Source: Candidatus Dadabacteria bacterium CSP1-2
Lineage (GTDB): Bacteria; Desulfobacterota_D; UBA1144; Nemesobacterales; CSP1-2
NCBI GenBank assembly: GCA_001443445.1
Contig: LDXN01000003.1
Location: forward strand, 1-64,000
DNA length: 64,000 nt
Direction: 5' to 3'
Made by a program: the position numbers and the translations under genes. Below, piece by piece: positions 48,144-58,294 of this stretch. The notes under the pieces were generated by a model. The model was not told where the DNA came from. It saw only the letters and a list, made by a program, of their open reading frames with translations, and ran no database searches. Positions within the stretch are counted from its first letter, which is position 1, and each line of letters starts with the position of its first letter.

Positions 48144-49004
48144 TTATTTGTCAGCAATATGCTTAACACTCACGGACTTACTAAGTTCCTCTTTTAGCCC
48201 TTTAATATCTTCCCTTTCAATCATAAGTCGTATCTTCTCTAAGGCCCCTTTAAATGCCTCTATGGCTTCTATCACATTCTTTTTATTTGCAAGAAAAATA
48301 TCACTCCACATATCTGGAGAGCTTGCACCAATTCGTGTATAGTCCCTGAGCCCACCGCCTGCAAACTCAAGAATATTATCAGGCTCTTTTTCTGAGGCTA
48401 CAGCATTCAGGAGAGCGTAAGCAACCGCATGGGGTAAATGGCTTACATAAGCAAACACACGATCATGTGTTTGTGGATCCATCGTGAAAACCTCTGCTCC
48501 CACAATTTCCCATAGGCTCTTAGCCTTGGCTAAAGCCTCCGCTTGTGTTTTTTGAGTCGGGGTTAGTATGCATCTCTTTCCTTGAAAAAGCCTATAATCT
48601 GCGGCCCAAACACTTGAACGCTCTGTTCCTGCTATCGGATGTCCGCCTACAAAATAGAAGAGATGAGAAGGAAGAGAAACTTCAACCTCTTCGACTATTT
48701 TTCCTTTTATGCTTCCCACATCGGTGATTAAGCTTCCCTTAGAAGCTATATCAAAAACTGATTTTGCAATCCTTGGTATTAGTCCAACGTGTGTTGCGAT
48801 AACGATGATTTCTGATTGTTTAACTCCCTTTTCAATCTCATTTGAGCCCCTATCAATAATTCCTTCTTGAATAGCGTAATCTATGGCCTTCTCATCTAGA
48901 TCAACTCCAAAAATCTCGGCTACCTCCCCTGACTTTTTTAACGCCCAGGCAAGAGAGCCACCTATCAACCCGATACCTATGATTGTTACCTTTTGAAAGG
49001 TCAT
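48144..49004 (-). CDS. tyrA: Prephenate dehydrogenase
   Basis: IIGIGLIGGSLAWALKKSG, DVGSIKGKIVEEVE, GGHPIAGTERSSVWAA. Confidence 0.95.
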   Translation of the reverse strand: MTFQKVTIIGIGLIGGSLAWALKKSGEVAEIFGVDLDEKAIDYAIQEGIIDRGSNEIEKGVKQSEIIVIATHVGLIPRIAKSVFDIASKGSLITDVGSIKGKIVEEVEVSLPSHLFYFVGGHPIAGTERSSVWAADYRLFQGKRCILTPTQKTQAEALAKAKSLWEIVGAEVFTMDPQTHDRVFAYVSHLPHAVAYALLNAVASEKEPDNILEFAGGGLRDYTRIGASSPDMWSDIFLANKKNVIEAIEAFKGALEKIRLMIEREDIKGLKEELSKSVSVKHIADK

Positions 49005-49012
49005 TTTAGTTT

Positions 49013-50101
49013 TTACAATCCTAACACCTTTTTTATTGCCCTGATAAACCTTTCGTTTTCCTCTGGAAGCCCAATGGTAACCCTTATATGCGTTTTAAGA
49101 CCATAGTTTAGAACTGGCCTTACTATCACACCTTCCCATAGAAGTGCGTTATAAACAGGAATCGGATCAGAGCCTAAATCCATAAGAATAAAGTTCGTAT
49201 AAGAAGGGGCGAAGGGAAGATTAAATTTCTTGAGTTCTTTTGTTAGATACTTAAGCCCTATTCTATTTATTTCCCTAGACTTTGTTACATGCTCCTTATC
49301 ATCAAGAGCAGCGAAGGCGGCTACCTGAGCAAGTGAATTAACATTAAATGGCTCCCTTACACGATTCATATATGATACTATTTCCTCTGAAGACACCCCG
49401 TATCCAAGCCTGAGACCCGCAAGGCCGTAAATCTTTGAGAACGTTCTAACTGTAACGATAGACTTCCCTAGATTTAGATAATTAAGGGAGTTTGGATAAT
49501 CAGGGTCATCAACGTAGTCAAAATAGGCTTCATCTACTACAACTATAATGTTTCCTGGAACCCTGTCTAAGAACCACTCAAGCTCGTCTCTTGTCACCAT
49601 AGTCCCAGTAGGGTTATTTGGATTCGCTATGAAGACCGCTTTGGTCTTAGATGTTATTCGACTATACATATCCCTCAGATTATTTGTAAGCTCAGGCATG
49701 GGTGACATATTCGCTTTTGCTCCAACTGCCTGAGTAACGATCGGAAAAACAATGAAAGCAAACTCGCCTATAACCGCTTCATCACCGGTCTTCATAAACG
49801 TTCTCGCTACGATCTCTATTACCTCGTTTGAGCCATTTCCAAAAATCAGATTCTCAGGTTTTACATTGAGCCTTTCGGCAAGCTTGTGTTTTAGATAGAA
49901 CGTATCTCCGTCGGGATAACGATTAACTTTATTTAGTACTTCTTCTACCGCACTTATGGCTAGTCGAGAGGGTCCTAGCGGATTTTCATTTGATGCAATC
50001 TTTATTGCGTCCCGAATTCCAAGCTCCCGCTCAAGCTCTTCGACAGGCTTTCCTGGGACGTATGGAATCAAGTCTTTTACATATTCATTGGGTTTTATCA
50101 A
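49013..50101 (-). CDS. hisC: Histidinol-phosphate aminotransferase
   Basis: IKIASNENPLGPS, FIANPNNPTGTMV, VDEAYFDYV, TFSKIYGLAGLRLGYG. Confidence 0.95.
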   Translation of the reverse strand: MIKPNEYVKDLIPYVPGKPVEELERELGIRDAIKIASNENPLGPSRLAISAVEEVLNKVNRYPDGDTFYLKHKLAERLNVKPENLIFGNGSNEVIEIVARTFMKTGDEAVIGEFAFIVFPIVTQAVGAKANMSPMPELTNNLRDMYSRITSKTKAVFIANPNNPTGTMVTRDELEWFLDRVPGNIIVVVDEAYFDYVDDPDYPNSLNYLNLGKSIVTVRTFSKIYGLAGLRLGYGVSSEEIVSYMNRVREPFNVNSLAQVAAFAALDDKEHVTKSREINRIGLKYLTKELKKFNLPFAPSYTNFILMDLGSDPIPVYNALLWEGVIVRPVLNYGLKTHIRVTIGLPEENERFIRAIKKVLGL

Positions 50102-50314
50102 GGTGCATCCTCCGGAATTATGAGGTCTTGAAATATAAGATTTTGTCTTTTGCTCTTCACTAACTGGACATCTAAAATTGAATGAAAGGTGATATTCACT
50201 TTTTGAGATTTAGAAGATTAGATGAAGTTTCACTATAATATGAAGATAAATCCAACTACGAAACACAAAAAATCACGACCCAAGCCCTGACCCTGAAACC
50301 ATAACACGTCTTAA

Positions 50315-51397
50315 TCAATTACTCTTTCCCATCGGATAAGAACCAAGGACCCTTAGGAAAACGCAGATTTGTCTCACCTTGGTTAAAAGACCACCTATCT
50401 TTTCGGCTTGGGCATGTCCTTCAAAATCTACAAAAAACACATACTCCCACGGTCTTTCCTTTGATGGCCGGGATTCAATCTTTGTTAGATTTATATTTTC
50501 CTCAGCAAATGGAGATAGAGACTTATGAAGTGCCCCTGGTTGATCCTTTAGAGAGAAAACTATAGATGTTTTATCAGCACCAGTTGGACGACTATATTCC
50601 CTTCCTATCACCCAGAACCTGGTCGTGTTACCAGGGCTGTCTTCTATTTGTCTTTCAACGATCTTCAACCTATAAATCGATGCAGCGAACTCACTTGCTA
50701 CTGCGGCGATTTTCTTGTCACGAGAGGCCAATTTAACAGCATTTGCAGTGCTTGAAGTTTCACGATACTCCACGCGCTTTAGATGCTCGCTCAACCATTT
50801 TCTACATTGACCAAGCGCCTGAGGATGAGAGGCAACTATTTTAATATCCTTAATATCTCCTTTCTTTGAAATGAGAAAATGGCTTATCTTTTCAAAGAGT
50901 TCTGAAGAAATAAATAGATCCGACCTCAAGAACCTGTCGAGAACGTTACCCACAGAACCCTCCATAGAATTTTCAACAGGAACTATACCGAATGAAACCC
51001 TTTCCTTTTCAACTTCCTCGAACACCTCATCAATTCCTTTACAAGGCTTGAACCTAGCAGAACTACCAAACTCCCGAAACGCTGCCTGATGAGAGAAGGT
51101 ACCATCCGGACCTAGATACGCTACCTTAATCGGACGTTGCAGTGAACGACACCCTGAGATTACTTCTCTAAAAACGGAAAGGACAGAATCCGTTGTAAGC
51201 GGACCAAGATTTGCTCTTTTAATATTTCTTTCAATCTCTCTTTCCCTTGCTGGATCATAAACATTAAATGAGTTTTCCTTCTTAAGTTTACTAATTTGAA
51301 TTGCGATTTTCCCACGCTCGTTTAGAAACTCGAGGATTTTTTTATCAATCTCATCAATCCTTTTTCTCAGATTCTCAAGATCCACAGAAGAGCCCAT
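50315..51397 (-). CDS. pheA: Chorismate mutase/prephenate dehydratase
   Basis: LRKRIDEIDKKILEFLNERGKIA, VAYLGPDGTFSHQAA, GIVPVENSMEGSVG, ESRPSKERPWEYVFFVDFEG. Confidence 0.96.
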   Translation of the reverse strand: MGSSVDLENLRKRIDEIDKKILEFLNERGKIAIQISKLKKENSFNVYDPAREREIERNIKRANLGPLTTDSVLSVFREVISGCRSLQRPIKVAYLGPDGTFSHQAAFREFGSSARFKPCKGIDEVFEEVEKERVSFGIVPVENSMEGSVGNVLDRFLRSDLFISSELFEKISHFLISKKGDIKDIKIVASHPQALGQCRKWLSEHLKRVEYRETSSTANAVKLASRDKKIAAVASEFAASIYRLKIVERQIEDSPGNTTRFWVIGREYSRPTGADKTSIVFSLKDQPGALHKSLSPFAEENINLTKIESRPSKERPWEYVFFVDFEGHAQAEKIGGLLTKVRQICVFLRVLGSYPMGKSN

Positions 51398-51512
51398 GAT
51401 ACATATAGGAGTGGTTTCCTAAAAACCTCCCTCTTTGATCCCCGACCGGATCGGGGATACCCCAGATCCCAATGAAATTTGAAGAGAATGATAGCTATAT
51501 GAGAATGGAATG

Positions 51513-51585
51513 TCAATTGATTGCGGATTTGGGATTTCAGATTGCGGAATATCTTTTAAATCCGCAATCTACAATCTGCACTTCC
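51513..51585. repeat. Family C repeat (intergenic)
   Basis: GATTGCGGATTTGGGATTTCAGATTGCGGAATATCTTTTAAATCCGCAATCTACAATC. Confidence 0.7.
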
Positions 51586-52110
51586 CTACGTTCCCCTTTT
51601 CTTCTCCTCTTCGCCTCCCACAGCTGGCGCCTTTTTTAGAACAGAATTTCTTACAAATATCGGAGCGCCCATTCGTGAGGCAAGGGCAAGCGCATCGCTT
51701 GGACGTGCATCAATTTTTGAAATCGACCCATTAACAGAGATCTCTACCTGAGCATAAAAGACCTTGTCACGAAGGTCAACTATCACAACCCTTTCAACCT
51801 TCCCCTTCATTGTCCTTAAAATTGCAGCTACTAGGTCGTATGTAAAAGGACGAGGTGTTACCTCCTCTGAAAGTCCCAAGTCAATCGCTCTTGCCTCGCA
51901 TAGGCCTATCCATATTGGAAGAACCCTTTCATTTTTTTTATCTGCTAAAATTACCACTGGACTCTGTGCCTGCTGATCAAACCCCACTCCCTTAATAACC
52001 ATCTCCTCCTCTTCTGATTTATTTTTAACCTCTTCAGAAGCAGTTGGGATAGAAATATGAATAAATAAAAATAAATATAATACTGTTAGTAAAGAAAAGC
52101 TTTTCATCTC
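51586..52110 (-). CDS. Bifunctional nuclease (DUF151) family protein with N-terminal signal peptide
   Basis: SPVVILADKKNERVLPIWIGLCEARAI, IDARPSDALALASRMGAPIFV; start at MKSFSLLTVLYLFLFIHISI preferred over the ORF-track start. Confidence 0.88.
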   Translation of the reverse strand, partial: EMKSFSLLTVLYLFLFIHISIPTASEEVKNKSEEEEMVIKGVGFDQQAQSPVVILADKKNERVLPIWIGLCEARAIDLGLSEEVTPRPFTYDLVAAILRTMKGKVERVVIVDLRDKVFYAQVEISVNGSISKIDARPSDALALASRMGAPIFVRNSVLKKAPAVGGEEEKKRGT

Positions 52111-52321
52111 TTGTTCCTCCTCAAGCTTAGGATAGCATAATGAAATGAAAAGGTTCAAGCATGATTTTAATTTTTTTTTTGATAAGTAAGCAAAAGCCTA
52201 AATTCAATATAACCCTAGTAATATATATCCTAAGAAAAAAAACACTTATCTTATCTATTTTTTTAGGTAATATTATATGTAACATTCTAGCCCATAATTC
52301 TAAAATAGGAGGCAAAATAAA

Positions 52322-52651
52322 ATGAAAAGAATAATGATAACAATAGCTGTAGTTCTTATAACCGCCGCCTTTATTGTTGGCATGAGTACCAATTTATATG
52401 CTCAAAGTTCTCCTGAAACCATAATTGGCGATGTCACATATGTTGACTTGACGATGCTTAAGATTAACGAAGATGTAACACAAACAGTATGCACCTTCTC
52501 AGCCTCACAGAATCAACTTAAAAACATACAGCCAGGATACAGAGTTGAGGTTAAAGCGATCAGCGGTAAAGTCTTGTCTATAACTGTATTAGGTATCCCT
52601 ATGCAATCCAAATCTGAGCCATATCAAAAATGGAAGGTTCTAGTACCATAA
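52322..52651 (+). CDS. Small secreted hypothetical protein
   Basis: MKRIMITIAVVLITAAFIVGMSTNLYAQ signal peptide; upstream AGGAGG. Confidence 0.65.
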   Translation: MKRIMITIAVVLITAAFIVGMSTNLYAQSSPETIIGDVTYVDLTMLKINEDVTQTVCTFSASQNQLKNIQPGYRVEVKAISGKVLSITVLGIPMQSKSEPYQKWKVLVP

Positions 52652-52697
52652 CCCGTTTTATTGATATAGTCCGAATATCAATTAGGAGAATTGCATA

Positions 52698-52904
52698 ATG
52701 TCTGATTTTATAAAAGATCTTTTGGGTGAGCTTATTGATGATTATGTAACCCAGATAGAGGGAGACATAAGGATCGGGCTTCTAGATAATGAAGTAGTCA
52801 TAGACCCTCTAATTAGTGCTACTGTGATAGAAAAAAAGAGCGGCAAAAAGGAGTTTCGGGTAAAAGATGTTGACGCTCATGAATTAAAGATAAAGGAGCA
52901 ATAG
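52698..52904 (+). CDS. Small hypothetical protein
   Basis: 68 aa; upstream AGGAG. Confidence 0.5.
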   Translation: MSDFIKDLLGELIDDYVTQIEGDIRIGLLDNEVVIDPLISATVIEKKSGKKEFRVKDVDAHELKIKEQ

Positions 52905-52925
52905 TTTAAAAAGTTATGTTTTGTA

Positions 52926-53825
52926 TTACCTATTGTTTACAACCTGTTTTACTATTTCAGGACGGCTAATAGTTCCAATAATTTTACCTCCAAGGCTTCC
53001 ATCCCTCTGGGTCGCCAAAAAAGCGCTTAAAAGCCCGGTTATAGTTCTACCTACATCCCTATCAGCCTTAAGACTAACACTAAGGTCAATAGTCCCATGC
53101 TTTGTTATCTGCCAAAGAAGGGGCATTGTTCCAGAAAGGGTTAAGTCTATTTTACTTCCTTTGAATTTTAACTCATCAACCTTTGTTACCCCCTTTTCAA
53201 TATGGCTCTTAAAACTAGATTGCATCTTTCCAAAATCAGGAAGTGGAAAACCGCCAGCAATCTTTACACCTTTAACCATCAAATCGTTTATAGTTAGGTT
53301 TATATCCCCTTTTGGCTGAGAGCTAAATTCTAATGAAAAGTCTCCGTTTAATACCCCTTGAACCAATGAATTTTCACCGCCTAAGACCTCAGGGATTGCA
53401 CTTATCTTTCCTATATCTATACCGTTCTCAATTTTTCCCTCAGCCTTAGTTATTTTATTATTTTTTAAATCGTAAAATAATGTTCCTTCGGCTCCCCCAC
53501 CATAGAGATTTGCTTCAAAGGGAACCTTAAGCTTGTTAATAATAAGATAAAGGAGTGAAGGACTCCCACTCCACTCATCAACAACAAGAAAAAGCTCTTT
53601 GTCCTTATAGAGGTTCACTCCATAGGCCGTAATACGAGTAATAGGAGAGATACTCACATTCTTTATTTCCACCGTGAGTGGGGTTCTTTTTCCTATCTCA
53701 TAAATCATCCGCTGCTTAACGGCCTCTTCAGGAAATGATGAGTAAAAAAACACTACAAAAACAGATATGAAAAATAGTGAATAACAAATAGGAATGAAAT
53801 GTTTTGATTTTAATATTCTTTTCAC
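52926..53825 (-). CDS. gspN: Type II secretion system protein N (GspN)
   Basis: Position after gspL/gspM; TM then FKSHIEKGVTKVDELKFKGSKIDLTLSGTM. Confidence 0.78.
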   Translation of the reverse strand: MKRILKSKHFIPICYSLFFISVFVVFFYSSFPEEAVKQRMIYEIGKRTPLTVEIKNVSISPITRITAYGVNLYKDKELFLVVDEWSGSPSLLYLIINKLKVPFEANLYGGGAEGTLFYDLKNNKITKAEGKIENGIDIGKISAIPEVLGGENSLVQGVLNGDFSLEFSSQPKGDINLTINDLMVKGVKIAGGFPLPDFGKMQSSFKSHIEKGVTKVDELKFKGSKIDLTLSGTMPLLWQITKHGTIDLSVSLKADRDVGRTITGLLSAFLATQRDGSLGGKIIGTISRPEIVKQVVNNR

Positions 53826-54419
53826 TCAGAGTACCTTGTTTAACTTAAAAGTCGACACACGAAATGATACATCCATCAAATCAGGGTTATCAAACCTTGT
53901 CTGAGGACGGAGCTTAGAAACCTTAAGAAAAGCAGTCGTTGTTTGGATCTTGTATAGAACATCTACCATTCTATCAAGTGGAATCTTTTTAAGATCGACA
54001 TCAACGCTCGTCTCATCATATAAATCCCCAGATGTGGATGTCCTAGACTTAATAGAGAAATTACCCCTGTCAACACGTGACTCTACTAGGATTTTTTCAA
54101 CCACAGAAATCAAGGATTCATCTCCAGTTTTAATACTTTTCGAAAGCTCCTCAATTCTACCTTTTGATTGTATATACTCATTACGTAAGGAATCGAGCTT
54201 CTTGAGCTCTATCTGAAGAGCCTGGGCTTTCTTCTCAAGTCTTCCGGTACCAGATGAAAAGAATTGAAATATTAGATAAAGAATAAGTACTGCAGCCCCT
54301 AAACCTGCATAGCCAACAGCCTTTCTATCCCTTTCAGAAGCTGCAATTCTCTGAATCCTTTCACGTACTTTGTTTACAAGTGTTTTTAGGTCCTCGAGTA
54401 CAGCGTTTGTATCCATCAT
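53826..54419 (-). CDS. gspM: Type II secretion system protein M-like (GspM)
   Basis: One TM then coiled coil; ATGA-type overlap with gspL. Confidence 0.7.
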   Translation of the reverse strand: MMDTNAVLEDLKTLVNKVRERIQRIAASERDRKAVGYAGLGAAVLILYLIFQFFSSGTGRLEKKAQALQIELKKLDSLRNEYIQSKGRIEELSKSIKTGDESLISVVEKILVESRVDRGNFSIKSRTSTSGDLYDETSVDVDLKKIPLDRMVDVLYKIQTTTAFLKVSKLRPQTRFDNPDLMDVSFRVSTFKLNKVL

Positions 54420-55912
54420 TTAACGAGCAAAGTTAATTGAAACTTTATAGCGTTGTTTACAGCTGTATCAGTTGAGTCGCGAAGTACCTGTTTAAATAAA
54501 CCAGAATCAGAAAGGGCTTTTTCAATCCTTGCGACCCCATCATACGAATCGCATTTTCCCCTCATCTTTACGGTGTTATTGTCAACAAAATTAATCTCAT
54601 CTACACTCAACTGAGTACCAGTTGGTATGCTTCGAGATATCTCCCTTAAAACGTCAAGAGGTGTAGGACCTCCCCGAATTTCCTCAATTAATTTTAACTT
54701 TTCTTTTAGCTTCCCAACCTCACTCTCCATGAATGCCACGGGCTTTGGAATAACTTTAACGTTTGGAAACATTTCCATTACTGCCATTCGGGTTTGAGCT
54801 TCTAATTTTCCTACATCCTCGCGCTTTTGAAAGTAACGTGCCCCAACATAGTAGAATAAAAAGACTATGAGGAGAGAAAAAAGTAGAGCCGGAATTAAAA
54901 ATGCCCTTTTAAGCTCCTCATCCTTCCCTGTATATTTAAAATCTCCCTTCCTTAAATTCATGCTTCCTCTTGTCAAAGTGCTTCCATAAAGAGCAAGCGC
55001 GTAAGAATCAGCAAAAAGAAGAGAGTCCTCTTGACCCAGATCTGAAATATAAAGTCTTCTTACATCCTTTTTAAGCTCACCGCTAATAAAATCATTAATA
55101 CCGGGCATATGTGCCGTACCACCCGAAAGTAGTATAGTTTTAATCTCCTTCTTTAACTCTAGCTCGAAGAACTGAATGGTTCTCTTTATCTCTTCTAGAA
55201 CGGGCGAAAATGCCTCCTTTATAACCTGATTGTCTGAATTACTAAATCCTTCTAGCTTACGTGATTCCGCATCTTCATAGGATGTCCCACAGATCCTAGA
55301 AATGTTTTCTGTAATGAATTTTCCCGCCTTTGACGAAGAACGTATGCGCCTTACACCATCTTCATCAAATAGAGTAAAACACATCTTGGAAGCCCCGATA
55401 TCTACTAAAACTAGAGGTCTATCCTCGTATATAAAACTATTTAGGGCACTATAGGCAAGCGGACCATAGGTTACCACCTTAGGGTCAACCCCGCATGCTT
55501 GATAAACATCAAGCTGGTTTATCATGTCTTCCCTTTGAAACATGCACACAATCGCCTCACTTCCTTCTCCACGTTTTATTATATGATAGCCGTGAATTTT
55601 GTCGCTTAGATTAAATGGAGAGATATTTTCTAGTTCGAATTCATAAACTTGATCTATCTTACTAGGGTCTGAAAAGGGAAAGTTGAGAACCCTAATAGAA
55701 ACAGGGTTGTTTGGAAGCGATGATGCCATATCTCTCTTAGGAAGTAGATTATCTATGAATAACTCGTTAATATTCCCAGATAACTGCTCCCTCGTACTCG
55801 GTGTTTTTAACTGAATCTTCTGTATTAATTTTGTATCTCTTAATCCCCTTGAGATGAGACAAATCTTAATAGTGTCGAACCCGAGATCCAACCCTACGAA
55901 TCTTCCAAACAT
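54416..55912 (-). CDS. gspL: Type II secretion protein L / PilM-PilN-like fusion
   Basis: FVGLDLGFDTIKICLISRG, LVDIGASKMCFTLFD, ILLSGGTAHMPGINDFI actin-like domain plus TM and C-terminal PilN-like region. Confidence 0.85.
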   Translation of the reverse strand: MFGRFVGLDLGFDTIKICLISRGLRDTKLIQKIQLKTPSTREQLSGNINELFIDNLLPKRDMASSLPNNPVSIRVLNFPFSDPSKIDQVYEFELENISPFNLSDKIHGYHIIKRGEGSEAIVCMFQREDMINQLDVYQACGVDPKVVTYGPLAYSALNSFIYEDRPLVLVDIGASKMCFTLFDEDGVRRIRSSSKAGKFITENISRICGTSYEDAESRKLEGFSNSDNQVIKEAFSPVLEEIKRTIQFFELELKKEIKTILLSGGTAHMPGINDFISGELKKDVRRLYISDLGQEDSLLFADSYALALYGSTLTRGSMNLRKGDFKYTGKDEELKRAFLIPALLFSLLIVFLFYYVGARYFQKREDVGKLEAQTRMAVMEMFPNVKVIPKPVAFMESEVGKLKEKLKLIEEIRGGPTPLDVLREISRSIPTGTQLSVDEINFVDNNTVKMRGKCDSYDGVARIEKALSDSGLFKQVLRDSTDTAVNNAIKFQLTLLVK

Positions 55913-56034
55913 TTATTTACCTCTATTTACCTCTATATAATCCACATCATGTAATAGGCATTATAACTTAAGTAAAATACTTAAATTGGTGATATAAATT
56001 TAAAGTAAGTGACTTTTAAAGTCAAATGCTATTT

Positions 56035-56100
56035 TGCGAATCCTGATTCGGGTTTCGTGACGGAGTTCACAATTCACGATTCACAAATCACGAACCACGG
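56035..56100. repeat. Family D repeat (intergenic)
   Basis: TGCGAATCCTGATTCGGGTTTCGTGACGGAGTTCACAATTCACGATTCACAAATCACGAACCACGG. Confidence 0.7.
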
Positions 56101-56105
56101 CTATT

Positions 56106-56897
56106 CTATACAGCCCTCATTAGGGTTACAACTTGAACACGAGATGCATCTGCTTCAAGAAGCACCCTTGTGCACTCATTAATAGTTGAACCTGAGGTAA
56201 ATACATCGTCCACAAGAAGAATTGATTTCCCTTTAATATTCTCGATCTCCCTCAAAATGAAAGCGCCCTTTACATTCCTTCTCTTTTCAATATCGCTTTT
56301 AATCTCGAACTGTGGCTTAGTATCCCTTATCCTCCTAAGCACATAGGGGTCAAAAGAAACCCTTAAATACTTAGCTACCTTCTCTGCTAGAACCAGAGAT
56401 TGGTTATATTCCCTTTTCCTCAGTTTGTCTATGTAAAGAGGAACCGGGATTACAAGGTCTTGCATACCAAGATCGTTAGGGAAATTATCTATTATAATAT
56501 TTGATAATACCCCTCCGAGGTTTAACTTCCTCTGGTATTTAAATTTATGAAGAATCTCTTTTAATATTCCATCATAGAAGGCAATAGAACGTGCACGCTC
56601 AAAATAGTATTCATCTTGAACGCATCTTCCACAAAGATGCTCCGGGATTGGAAATAAATGCACCCTCGAGGCATCCACTATTGTATGCTCAGTTTCCTGG
56701 AAGACAGCATGCCCCAGATCAGCTAGACCTTGCGTATCTATGTCCCTTGCTATGTAACCAAAAGGCACACCACAGTTTAAGCATATGGACCTATCCCTTA
56801 TAAAGCTTATGTTTTTGAGACACCTATCACAGATTTTCTCATCAAATTCTATTGACTCACAAAAGGGACAGAGTTTAGGAAATACCAGGTCTAACAT
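56106..56897 (-). CDS. ComF family protein (phosphoribosyltransferase)
   Basis: CxxC pairs then REYNQSLVLAEKVAKYL and SILLVDDVFTSGSTINECTRVL. Confidence 0.93.
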   Translation of the reverse strand: MLDLVFPKLCPFCESIEFDEKICDRCLKNISFIRDRSICLNCGVPFGYIARDIDTQGLADLGHAVFQETEHTIVDASRVHLFPIPEHLCGRCVQDEYYFERARSIAFYDGILKEILHKFKYQRKLNLGGVLSNIIIDNFPNDLGMQDLVIPVPLYIDKLRKREYNQSLVLAEKVAKYLRVSFDPYVLRRIRDTKPQFEIKSDIEKRRNVKGAFILREIENIKGKSILLVDDVFTSGSTINECTRVLLEADASRVQVVTLMRAV

Positions 56898-56981
56898 CTA
56901 ATCCTATATAAGTCAGCAAAGATTGTTGATTATAGTGTTTCTTTTTACCTCTGGGTTCTGAAATATGTGTTATCTACAGCC

Positions 56982-58082
56982 CTACACCCTCATTGGCATA
57001 ATAACCGATATATATTCCTCATCGCCAATTGGTCTTATTATCACTGGGCTAAGTTCATCACTGATACCGAGCTGAACCAATTCACTAATAATAACCTCTA
57101 GAACATCTATGAGATAACGTGCATTGAATCCAAGCTCTATCGAATCTCCCTTATATTTGATCGGCACCACTTCCCTTGCCTCCCCTAGCTCGGGAGACAC
57201 CGACACAAGTGTCATATTACCGTCATCTAAACTTATCTTAACCCCCTTTGTCCTTTCTGAAGAAATTATTGAAACCCGCCTCAGTGCGCTTAAAAAATCA
57301 TCTCGTCTAACCTCTACGCTCCATTGCGTCGCCTCAGGAATCACCTGTTTATAATTAGGAAACTCTGCATCAATTAACCTCACGTTTAATGTAATTCCAT
57401 TTCCCTCTGCGATAAAATCGTTTTTCCCTATGCCAATGTTAATATTCTCAACTAGCTTTACCAATTTTCTTAACTCTGTAACACCTTTTCTTGGAACAAC
57501 GACACTTCTTTTAATCTTAACCTCCCCCTCGATTCGCTTATCGACCAGTGAAAGCCTATGTCCATCTGTGGCAACTAGTCTAAGCTCCTGTTTCCCCGTT
57601 TTCTCAAAATAAATCCCCGAAAGGTTTCTTCGCATATCATCAGGAGAAACTGCAAAAATGGTCTTTGCTATCATATCATCAATTACTGCACTCTCGATGG
57701 GGAATAGATCATCCTGATGATTTTCTGGAAGTATTGGAAAATCCTCGGATGGCAATCCAGCAATCTTAAAGATTGTGTTTTTTGACCTAAGCTCTGCCCA
57801 GTGATTACCTATCTCCTCTATCTCAATCTCTCCAAGAGGAACCTCTTTTAAAATCTCATATAACTTTCTTGCAGGTAGTGCTATACCACCCTCTTTTTTA
57901 ATATCTGCATCAAATAAAGTGATCATAGCTGTCTCAAGGTCTGTGGCAGAAAGCTTTATTTTGTCAGACGTGGCTATTATTAAAACATGACTCAGTATAG
58001 GCATAGTAGCACGTCTTTCTGAAATTCCCTGTATGAGACCGAGTTTGTCGGAAAGTGTTAGAGTATTAATCTTAAATTTCAT
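56982..58082 (-). CDS. dnaN: DNA polymerase III beta sliding clamp
   Basis: MPILSHVLIIA, LVATDGHRLSLVD, C-terminal VIIRPIGDEEYISVIMPMRV. Confidence 0.97.
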   Translation of the reverse strand: MKFKINTLTLSDKLGLIQGISERRATMPILSHVLIIATSDKIKLSATDLETAMITLFDADIKKEGGIALPARKLYEILKEVPLGEIEIEEIGNHWAELRSKNTIFKIAGLPSEDFPILPENHQDDLFPIESAVIDDMIAKTIFAVSPDDMRRNLSGIYFEKTGKQELRLVATDGHRLSLVDKRIEGEVKIKRSVVVPRKGVTELRKLVKLVENINIGIGKNDFIAEGNGITLNVRLIDAEFPNYKQVIPEATQWSVEVRRDDFLSALRRVSIISSERTKGVKISLDDGNMTLVSVSPELGEAREVVPIKYKGDSIELGFNARYLIDVLEVIISELVQLGISDELSPVIIRPIGDEEYISVIMPMRV

Positions 58083-58090
58083 TTTTCCTA

Positions 58091-58290
58091 CTCCTAATTA
58101 TAATATTTATTTATATATATAGTAATAGTAGTAGTAGCTGTGAAATTGTGGAAAAGTTTAAGAAAGCCTTAAATAGCGTTACCTTAATGGGTTGATAACT
58201 CTGTTGATAAACACATAAGCATATCCATACTTATCCACAAGCTTATTTGCCCACAATTTCTTTAACAGCTTTTCCCACAGGGTTATGAAC
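58091..58290. promoter_or_regulatory. Candidate oriC in dnaA-dnaN intergenic region
   Basis: AT-rich tract, TAG-TAA-TAG-TAG-TAG-TAG (58120-58137), then DnaA-box-like TGTGGAAAA (58147), TGTTGATAA (58202) and TTATCCACA (58231). Confidence 0.75.
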
Positions 58291-58294
58291 AGTT

